Below, piece after piece: positions 5,961 through 11,600 of a stretch of DNA of 11,600 nucleotides. The notes below the pieces were generated by a model. That model saw only the letters and a list, made by a program, of their open reading frames with translations, was not told the DNA's origin and ran no database searches. Every line of letters begins with the position of its first letter. The first letter of the stretch is position 1. The DNA is taken from NCBI GenBank assembly GCA_018648925.1, contig JABGQE010000017.1, positions 1 through 11,600 of the forward strand. Direction: 5' to 3'. Made by a program: the position numbers and the translations under genes. The stretch comes from a bacterium (GTDB lineage Bacteria > Patescibacteriota > Minisyncoccia > Phycocordibacterales > UBA2163).

Positions 5961-6000
5961 AAGAAAACACCCGTAAGCTTCAGCTTACGGGTGTTTTCTT
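5961..6000 (-). terminator. Intrinsic terminator of the sigma-4/HARE-HTH gene
   Basis: A perfect 18-bp inverted repeat (5961-5978 with 5983-6000; core ACACCCGTAAGC with GCTTACGGGTGT) closes a TTCA loop. It begins 2 nt after the stop codon at 6003. On the minus strand the stem is followed by TTTTCTT-type pyrimidines that are part of the stem itself. It separates this gene from the next promoter at 5940-5948. Confidence 0.9.
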
Positions 6001-6002
6001 GT

Positions 6003-7037
6003 TTATTTAGCTAGTGAGTACTCTCCTTTCTTATTTACTTTGAAAAAATTTCTATTTTGTAGATTCACTATGATTGTATTATCTTTTATATATCGCTCTT
6101 TTCTAACCTTACTTATGATATCTTCTCTTGTAAGAGGTCCGTTTTTCTTTAGAATTTCAGAAATAACATCTTTTACAACACCACTTGAATATCCCCACTC
6201 TCTAAGTGCATAGAGTCCTCTTCCTACAAGTACAAAACGTGGGTCTTTAATAAGTTCATTGTGACATGTTGCCGTGTGAGCCTTTCTCGCAAAGAAATCC
6301 CCTATTGCTTTTGAAACTTCAGTAAAGTGCATTGGTGAACCATGCTTCTTGATAGCCAAGTATGCATAATCACGCATTCCTTTTACCTTAACATTTGAAG
6401 ATTCTGCAACACCCCATTCTCCAAGAGGATTTTTGCCGAGCATCTTAGAAATCATTAACCATCGTTTTGCATTGTCATCATTTCTATATTTTTTATTTAA
6501 ATCTTTTACTTCACCCAAGAATCTAGAAAGTAAATCTTGTTCTGAAACAAGGTCTTCATAAGAAAGACTTTTATAAACATTCTTAAGGCCTTTGCTTACT
6601 GTATTTTGAAGATCGTTGTCTGTATACCAATAACTCTTAAATTCGTCTCCTTCTTTTTCTTTATTAAATTCGTCTCCAAGATCAAGTAAAAGTAGCATAT
6701 GGTTCTGAGCACTTGCATCTCTTGATACTAATTCCATTAGCTCGTCTTCCGCGACGATACCACCTAAAGAGTCAATAGCTGAAGATAGCTCATTGAGTGT
6801 TGGTTGTTCGTTTGAAAATATGTCTGATTTTCTAATACTCGCTAATGCTGCATTCTCAATCTGTCGTACACGCTCTCGTGTGATACCGTATTTATTCCCT
6901 ATTGCTTCAAGGGTCATTTTGTTAGGACTCTTACCAAGGCCGTATCGATTAGTAACCACTTCTCGAGCACGATCAGGAAGCACGACTAAGATGCGCTTTG
7001 TGACTTGTTTTGGCTTAAATGTTATTGCTGCAGACAT
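6003..7037 (-). CDS. Sigma-70 region 4 / HARE-HTH transcription regulator
   Basis: The protein has 344 residues. The N-terminus (14-68) is a sigma-70 region 4: LPDRAREVVTNRYGL, then the helix-turn-helix MTLEAIGNKYGITRERVRQIE (41-61), which normally reads the -35 box. Regions 1-3 of a sigma factor are absent, so it cannot act as a complete sigma factor. Residues 75-215 form a helical middle part I cannot assign. Residues 221-285 (MRDYAYLAIKKHGSPMHFTE to GRGLYALREWGY) look like a HARE-HTH winged helix, the fold of the RNA polymerase delta subunit and some restriction proteins. A second winged-helix-like piece follows (286-344, VVKDVISEILKKNGPLTRED). It is probably a DNA-binding or RNA-polymerase-binding regulator. 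It has its own promoter and terminator, so it is probably transcribed alone. Confidence 0.85.
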   Translation of the reverse strand: MSAAITFKPKQVTKRILVVLPDRAREVVTNRYGLGKSPNKMTLEAIGNKYGITRERVRQIENAALASIRKSDIFSNEQPTLNELSSAIDSLGGIVAEDELMELVSRDASAQNHMLLLLDLGDEFNKEKEGDEFKSYWYTDNDLQNTVSKGLKNVYKSLSYEDLVSEQDLLSRFLGEVKDLNKKYRNDDNAKRWLMISKMLGKNPLGEWGVAESSNVKVKGMRDYAYLAIKKHGSPMHFTEVSKAIGDFFARKAHTATCHNELIKDPRFVLVGRGLYALREWGYSSGVVKDVISEILKKNGPLTREDIISKVRKERYIKDNTIIVNLQNRNFFKVNKKGEYSLAK

Positions 7038-7081
7038 ATTAAGTGTTAGTAAATGATTAAGTATTAAATTATTATTATTTG

Positions 7082-7110
7082 ACTATACTATACTTTTACC
7101 ATAAAAGCAA
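7082..7110 (-). promoter_or_regulatory. Promoter of the sigma-4/HARE-HTH gene
   Basis: On the minus strand TTGCTT (7110 to 7105) is followed after 17 bp by TATAGT (7087 to 7082). The start of transcription would be near 7075, giving an AT-rich leader of about 38 nt with no Shine-Dalgarno site. The 90-nt gap after leuS holds no hairpin, so read-through from leuS is also possible. Confidence 0.5.
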
Positions 7111-7127
7111 ATATTATGCAAGAGAGA

Positions 7128-9425
7128 TTAACTCGTGACAATACTGACGATTTTGCCCTTTATATATATCACCTTTTCTACATTTTTACCTTCTGTCCAT
7201 TTCTTTACATTCTCATCTCTCAGAGCCTTTTCTTTTACTTTTTCTTCTGTCTCGTCCACAGATACCTCAATAGAACCCCTAACCTTTCCGTCTATTTGGA
7301 TGGCTATTTGAGCTGTCTCCTCAATAGTCTTTATTTCATCATATTCTGGCCATTTTTGACTCAAGACTGAATCTTTTCCACCAAGCTTTTCCCAAAGCTC
7401 TTCAGCTGTGTGTGGAGCAAATGGGGCAAGCAGAACAAGCAAACTTGCATAATCCTCTTTTGCTATTTCCTCTTTCTTTTCCATTTCATTTACAAGTATC
7501 ATAAGTGTACTAATAGCAGTATTGAATTTCATCGTTTCAATATCTTCTCCAACTTTTTTGATTGTGCTATCAAGTGCTATATTAGACTTTATGTCTTTTA
7601 CTTTTTCGTTTATCCTCCATACTTTTTCAATGAATCTTCTTACTCCTACTATATTATCAGTACTCCATGCTATTGCCTGGTCAAAAGGTCCCATAAACAT
7701 TTCATACAAACGTAAACTATCTGCACCAAAGTTTTCTACCACTTCATCTGGATTTACTACATTACCTTTTGATTTGGACATCTTCTCTCCCCCTTCTGCC
7801 AATATCAAACCATGCGAAGTCCTCTTCTGATATGGTTCATGTGTTGGTACTACTTTTATGTCATATAAAAATTTATGCCAGAAACGTGAGTACAATAAAT
7901 GAAGTGTTGTATGTTCCATCCCTCCGTTATACCAGTCCACTGGTGTCCAGTATTTAAGATTCTTCTCATCTGCAAACGCTTCGTCATTGTCAGAGTCAGC
8001 ATAGCGCAAATAGTACCAAGAAGAGCCTGCCCAGTTTGGCATTACATCTGTCTCTCTTTTGGCTTCCCCACTACAGCTTGGACATTTTACATTTACCCAA
8101 TCTGTAGCTTTAACAAGTGGCGACTCTCCAGAGTCAGTTGGCTTGTAGTCTTCTATCTCTGGAAGCTCTATTGGTAAATCTTCCTCTGGTACTGCCACAG
8201 ACCCACACTTCTGACAGTGAATAATAGGTATTGGCTCTCCCCAATAACGCTGACGTGAGAATACCCAGTCACGGAGTTTGTATTTGACAACTTTCTTACC
8301 ATTAACTTTTTTAATAACTTCATCTTTATCAACTAAATTTGATTCAACGATTAGTAAGTTAAATTTATTTGCAAAGTCATTATCCCTTTCATCATAAGCA
8401 GGAACTGCCATTATTGCCCCTGTTCCGTACTCCACCATTACATAATCAGCTATAAACACAGGTATCTCTTCTTTATTTGCAGGGTTTATAACCTTAACAC
8501 CTTTTAATTCTACTCCTGTTTTTTCTTTTCCTTCTGCGGTTCGCTCTATTTCTGTCTTCTTTTTTGTATCTTTAATATATTTTTCAACCTCATCAAAATT
8601 TGTAATTTGCTCTTTAAGTTTCTGTACTAACTGATGCTCCGGTGCTAACACCATATATGTCGCACCGAAAATAGTATCTGGCCTTGTAGTAAAGACATCT
8701 ATTTTTTCATCTCTTCCTTTTATATCAAAGCTTATCTCAGCTCCTTCACTTTTTCCTATCCAGTTTCTTTGTTGTATTTTTATAGGCTCCAAATAATCTA
8801 CATCATCGAGATCTTTATCAAGCCTATCTGCATACTTTGTTATCGCAAGCATCCACTGCTCTTTCTGCCTCTTCTCTGTCTCTCCACCACAACGCTCACA
8901 ATGTCCATCTACCACTTCTTCATTGGCAAGGCCAATCTTACAAGACAAGCACCAATTAATAGCAACACTCGCTTTATAAGCCAGACCTTTTTTAAACATC
9001 TGCAAGAAAATCCACTGTGTCCATTTATAATACTTGGGGTCAGTCGTATTTATCTCTCGTGACCAATCAAAAGAAATGCCAAGCATTTTAATCTGCCTTC
9101 GGAAGTTGTCTGTATTTTGTTTTGTTACTTCTCTCGGATGTATTCCAGTTTTAAGTGCATAGTTCTCAGTAGGTAGTCCAAAAGCGTCCCAGCCTATTGG
9201 GAAAAGTACATTTTTACCCTCTGCCCTCCTCTTGCGAGCTATTACATCCATACCAATGTATGGTCGTGGGTGTCCAACGTGGAGACCATCACCTGATGGA
9301 TATGGGAATTCAACTAAAAGATAAGATTTTTCTTTTTTAGAAAAATCTTCAGCTTTGTATGGCTCATCTTTCTCCCATTTCTCCTGCCACTTTTTTTCTA
9401 TTTTTTTGTGATTATATTTCTCCAT
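7128..9425 (-). CDS. leuS: Leucyl-tRNA synthetase
   Basis: LeuRS charges tRNA-Leu with leucine using ATP. The class I signatures are HVGH (49-52, HIGH motif) and KMSKS (548-552). The length is 765 residues, about 100 shorter than E. coli LeuRS (860). Zinc-binding pairs are visible: Cys159/162 with Cys176/179, and Cys404/407 with Cys448/451, as in many non-enteric bacteria. The CP1 editing domain keeps TTRPDT (246-251) and YGTGAIMAVPAYDERD (333-348), including Thr251 and Asp345, which match the editing residues of E. coli LeuRS. The part between DERD and RLRDW (here KLRDW, 383-387) is about 40 residues shorter than in E. coli. The anticodon-binding and C-terminal domains (from about 590) end normally with GKVRGSIEV and KVIYIKGKIV. 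No Shine-Dalgarno is visible at the ATG. A long hairpin lies 23 nt upstream. Confidence 0.97.
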   Translation of the reverse strand: MEKYNHKKIEKKWQEKWEKDEPYKAEDFSKKEKSYLLVEFPYPSGDGLHVGHPRPYIGMDVIARKRRAEGKNVLFPIGWDAFGLPTENYALKTGIHPREVTKQNTDNFRRQIKMLGISFDWSREINTTDPKYYKWTQWIFLQMFKKGLAYKASVAINWCLSCKIGLANEEVVDGHCERCGGETEKRQKEQWMLAITKYADRLDKDLDDVDYLEPIKIQQRNWIGKSEGAEISFDIKGRDEKIDVFTTRPDTIFGATYMVLAPEHQLVQKLKEQITNFDEVEKYIKDTKKKTEIERTAEGKEKTGVELKGVKVINPANKEEIPVFIADYVMVEYGTGAIMAVPAYDERDNDFANKFNLLIVESNLVDKDEVIKKVNGKKVVKYKLRDWVFSRQRYWGEPIPIIHCQKCGSVAVPEEDLPIELPEIEDYKPTDSGESPLVKATDWVNVKCPSCSGEAKRETDVMPNWAGSSWYYLRYADSDNDEAFADEKNLKYWTPVDWYNGGMEHTTLHLLYSRFWHKFLYDIKVVPTHEPYQKRTSHGLILAEGGEKMSKSKGNVVNPDEVVENFGADSLRLYEMFMGPFDQAIAWSTDNIVGVRRFIEKVWRINEKVKDIKSNIALDSTIKKVGEDIETMKFNTAISTLMILVNEMEKKEEIAKEDYASLLVLLAPFAPHTAEELWEKLGGKDSVLSQKWPEYDEIKTIEETAQIAIQIDGKVRGSIEVSVDETEEKVKEKALRDENVKKWTEGKNVEKVIYIKGKIVSIVTS

Positions 9426-9447
9426 AAATCATAAGGTTAGTGAAGTG

Positions 9448-9516
9448 AAATATACTTTTTCAAAAGTCTGGCCGAGCAAAGCGAGGAGATCCGAAGATTT
9501 TTGAAAAAGCATATTT
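9448..9516. repeat. Long imperfect hairpin before leuS
   Basis: The left arm (9448-9471, AAATATACTTTTTCAAAA then GTCTGG) pairs with the right arm (9491-9516, CCGAAGATTTTTGAAAAAGC then ATATTT). About 22 positions pair, with one mismatch, one wobble and a two-base bulge, around a 19-nt GC-rich loop (CCGAGCAAAGCGAGGAGAT). It fills most of the 100-nt gap between the DUF5671-like gene and leuS. No T-run follows the stem on the minus strand, so it is not a typical intrinsic terminator. T-box signatures are absent. It may be a mobile repeat unit or an mRNA-stability element. Confidence 0.75.
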
Positions 9517-9525
9517 TACGAAACA

Positions 9526-10470
9526 CTAACGATCTTTTTTTACTGGATACAAATCCGGATCTATCGTCCTCTCAAAACAAACTTCTCCAACACCGTGTGC
9601 CCAATTTGAATCCTCTATACCTGGACCACCAAATGGTTTTGCTATTCGTATATTTTCACCTGACAATCTAGCGTTTTCTTTATTAAACACTGCACATAAT
9701 TCAAAACTTAAACTAGAAATTACATTGTATCCGTATCCTTCAAATGTTTGTTGATCAATTGGAACCATAAAACTTGATATAGGATCATCAAGCTCTTCTA
9801 AACTCTCTGGAAGTCTTTCTTTGTTCTGCCAAAATCTTATTACTTGGGATTGAATACCTTGTAAATCATGTACTTTTTGTTCATCAAATCGTACAAGCCT
9901 TTGACTTGTAGGAGAGCCAATAATAAAGAAGCCTGAAACAATTGCAATAAGAACAACCAAAGCTGTTATCCAGCCTATCATTTTGGCTTTTTTTACCTCT
10001 CTTTCCCACTTACCTTTTAAGTCATACATATAGTATCCGAACACAGCACCTGTGACTATAAGTACTGCTACTATCTTCAATACAAATTGTGTACTTAAGT
10101 CCCCTCCTAAGAATTCATTAATTAATCTTATAAGTTGAATGATTATAGTCACACCCGCCACAAACAATGTAAAGTAGATCAGCCACTTTCTTATCCAAAG
10201 CCCTTTCTTTTCAGGATTTTTACGTACATCTCTATTAAGCACTTTTGTAAGTACTAAATATGTTGGGAATATTATAATAAGTGATGCAATAGAGAAACGA
10301 ACAGCCGATGAGAAATTCCCTCTATAGAAGTCGAGCTGATCTGGGAATAGTATATTTATATAATTAAATAATAGTGCAAGTAAACTAAATGCACTTACAT
10401 AAAGCGCTACCATAGCACCCACATAAAGGAAGAAGTCCTTTGGTGTTACCTTTGTTTTTATATTTTCCAT
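9526..10470 (-). CDS. DUF5671-like membrane protein with pilin-like outer domain
   Basis: The protein has 314 residues. Five hydrophobic helices are predicted at about 13-37, 57-77, 94-116, 128-148 and 165-185. The opening VTPKDFFLYVGAMVALYVSA, the second helix region RFSIASLIIIFPTYL, then RKWLIYFTLFVAGVTIIIQL and VTGAVFGYYMYDLKG match the DUF5671 pattern common in CPR genomes; its function is unknown. The C-terminal part (190-314) is soluble. It begins with RLVRFDEQKVHDLQGIQSQV, then RFWQNKERLPESLEELDD, a pattern like the outer domain of type II/IV pilin-like proteins, and has two cysteines (259, 298). With five helices, the tail should lie outside if the N-terminus is inside. The ATG follows ychF by 10 nt, with AAGG 4 nt upstream, so the two are probably co-transcribed. 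The function remains unassigned. Confidence 0.85.
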   Translation of the reverse strand: MENIKTKVTPKDFFLYVGAMVALYVSAFSLLALLFNYINILFPDQLDFYRGNFSSAVRFSIASLIIIFPTYLVLTKVLNRDVRKNPEKKGLWIRKWLIYFTLFVAGVTIIIQLIRLINEFLGGDLSTQFVLKIVAVLIVTGAVFGYYMYDLKGKWEREVKKAKMIGWITALVVLIAIVSGFFIIGSPTSQRLVRFDEQKVHDLQGIQSQVIRFWQNKERLPESLEELDDPISSFMVPIDQQTFEGYGYNVISSLSFELCAVFNKENARLSGENIRIAKPFGGPGIEDSNWAHGVGEVCFERTIDPDLYPVKKDR

Positions 10471-10480
10471 AATGCCTTAA

Positions 10481-11569
10481 TTATATCCTAAACTCTATAA
10501 CGTCGCCATCTTGTACTATGTATTCTTTACCTTCAGTCCTTGCCCAACCCTTCTCTCGCGCTGTAGCCATTGTTCCTGCCTCTACAAGCTTGTCATAAGA
10601 GATTATCTCAGCACGGATAAATTTATCTTTAAAGTCAGTATGTATTGCCATCCCTGCGACTGGTGCCGTAGAGTCTCGCAAGATTGTCCATGCGCGAGTC
10701 TCTTCTTTTCCTGTCGTAAAGTATGTTATCAAGTTTAAAAGTTCATAGCCTTTTCGTATCAAGTTATTGATACCGCTTTCTAGTACTCCAAACTCCCTTC
10801 TAAACTCATCTTTGTCGTCGTCACTTACATCTTTAAGTTCGTTTTCTACACTCGCATCTACTTCTACCCATTTGGAATTAGTACTCTCAAAGAAGTCCAT
10901 AAGTCTTTGATATCTGTCGTCTTCAATGTTTTTACCATCTGATTTTTTATTAAGTACGTACAAAAAAGGCTTCATTGTTAAAAGATTTAATTGTTTTATC
11001 GCTAACACCTCTTTCTCATCTAAATCTAAAGAGTTTGCGAGTTTTCCTGCAGTTAGTGCTTGCTCCACTTTTTTTAATACTTCTTGTTCTATTATTGCAT
11101 CTTTGTCTCCACCTCTTACTTCCTTTTCCATATTTGAAAGTCTTTTGGTAACAGTCTGTAAATCCGCTAGTATGAGCTCTAGGTTTATAACTTCTATATC
11201 ATCAAGCGGATCTACTGCTCCGTTTACATGTACTACATCTGGGTCGTCAAATACTCTTATCACCTCTGCTATTGCATCTACCTCGCGAATATTAGACAAG
11301 AATTTATTACCTAAACCTTCACCCGTAGACGCTCCTTTTACAAGCCCTGCAATGTCTACAAACTCCACCGCTGCAGGAATAGTCTTCTTAGTTTCAGACA
11401 AACGACTCAACACACCAAGTCTTTCATCAGGCACAGCAACTACGCCCACTGATGGGTCTATGGTGCAGAATGGAAAGTTCTCTGCGGGAACTGATTTTTT
11501 TGTTAATGCATTAAAAAGTGTTGATTTGCCTACATTGGGCAAACCAACAATGCCTATAGCTAAAGCCAT
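10481..11569 (-). CDS. ychF: Ribosome-binding ATPase YchF (OBG family)
   Basis: YchF/OLA1 is a conserved nucleotide hydrolase that binds ribosomes and affects translation and stress responses. The 362-residue length is normal. G1 is GLPNVGKST (9-17), switch II DIAGLVKGAS (72-81), a helical insertion runs from about 125 to 195, and the TGS domain is at about 279-362 with the family ending GKEYIVQDGDVIEFRI. The G4 position reads LNKKSD (206-211). Most YchF proteins have NxxE there, linked to ATP preference; here the fourth residue is Ser, and the motif looks closer to the GTPase NKxD, though shifted by one. The ATG at 11569 has no Shine-Dalgarno. It is first of the genes in this direction within the window and is followed 10 nt later by the DUF5671-like gene. 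Confidence 0.96.
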   Translation of the reverse strand: MALAIGIVGLPNVGKSTLFNALTKKSVPAENFPFCTIDPSVGVVAVPDERLGVLSRLSETKKTIPAAVEFVDIAGLVKGASTGEGLGNKFLSNIREVDAIAEVIRVFDDPDVVHVNGAVDPLDDIEVINLELILADLQTVTKRLSNMEKEVRGGDKDAIIEQEVLKKVEQALTAGKLANSLDLDEKEVLAIKQLNLLTMKPFLYVLNKKSDGKNIEDDRYQRLMDFFESTNSKWVEVDASVENELKDVSDDDKDEFRREFGVLESGINNLIRKGYELLNLITYFTTGKEETRAWTILRDSTAPVAGMAIHTDFKDKFIRAEIISYDKLVEAGTMATAREKGWARTEGKEYIVQDGDVIEFRI

Positions 11570-11577
11570 TTAGCTAT

Positions 11578-11583
11578 TCTATA
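11578..11583 (-). promoter_or_regulatory. Possible -10 box of ychF
   Basis: On the minus strand TATAGA (11583 to 11578) lies 8 nt before the ATG at 11569, the same spacing as in the two leaderless promoters of this window, but without the TGN extension. The -35 region would lie at or past the window edge, so this is weak. TAATAT at 11586-11581 is an alternative. Confidence 0.3.
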
Positions 11584-11600
11584 TTAAAATCCCCAAAATT

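Noticed and set aside
5932..5970. Start of the DUF8128-like gene at GTG 5970
   Set aside because: The codon lies inside the terminator hairpin of the preceding gene, upstream of the extended -10 box that fits ATG 5931.
9426..9525. T-box or leucine attenuator before leuS
   Set aside because: There is no T-box sequence (AGGGTGG-type), no specifier-loop context and no short leucine-rich reading frame; the hairpin also lacks a T-run.
1..11600. Recoded TGA (glycine), as in Absconditabacteria/Gracilibacteria
   Set aside because: None of the ten genes ends in TGA (only TAA and TAG), but none has an in-frame TGA either. All are full length in the standard code, and the small number of stops makes the lack of TGA uninformative.
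1..11600. CRISPR array, tRNA or rRNA genes, insertion sequence or prophage genes
   Set aside because: No regularly spaced repeats, tRNA-like cloverleaf or rRNA segments, transposase/integrase motifs or paired terminal repeats were seen by eye. A dedicated tRNA and CRISPR scan was not possible here.

Overview
The window looks like chromosomal DNA of a Patescibacteria/CPR bacterium, probably a Parcubacteria-type lineage. The evidence is AT-rich, densely packed genes and a set of families I associate with that group: a DUF5671-like membrane protein, a DUF7282-like exported domain, the N-terminal module of CPR VirB4/HerA-like proteins standing alone, and a sigma region 4 plus HARE-HTH regulator. 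Housekeeping genes (yqeY end, mnmA, mltG, leuS, ychF) are mixed in. All reading frames are open in the standard bacterial code. Lineage is inferred from gene content only, since no rRNA is present.

Layout: (1) 1-77, the end of a yqeY-like gene on +, followed by a foldable RNA segment and a strong bidirectional terminator. (2) 207-1618 on -, a two-gene unit: an ATP-cone/PD-(D/E)XK nuclease, then a membrane-anchored DUF7282-like protein. (3) 1787-2386 on +, a lone two-helix membrane protein of unknown function, transcribed divergently from the nuclease and closed by a terminator shared with mnmA. (4) 5931 to 2453 on -, a likely operon: DUF8128-like membrane protein, mltG, mnmA. (5) 7037 to 6003 on -, a sigma-4/HARE-HTH regulator with its own promoter and an 18-bp terminator. 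(6) 11569 to 7128 on -, ychF, a DUF5671-like gene and leuS, with a long hairpin before leuS.

How the genes may work together: mltG trims peptidoglycan and sits 3 nt behind a secretion-type membrane module, which fits an envelope or surface-appendage role. mnmA, leuS and ychF serve translation. The nuclease pair and its divergent membrane neighbour are the most accessory-looking part and the best candidate for something undescribed, but a link to defence is inference.

Two sequence-level themes stand out. Several starts lack a Shine-Dalgarno site and lie 7-8 nt behind a TGNTATTAT extended -10 box, which predicts leaderless mRNAs. A short repeat of the form CCTGAGC-n-GTCGAA occurs twice, once between genes and once inside mnmA, where it adds eight residues in frame next to the ATP-binding loop.
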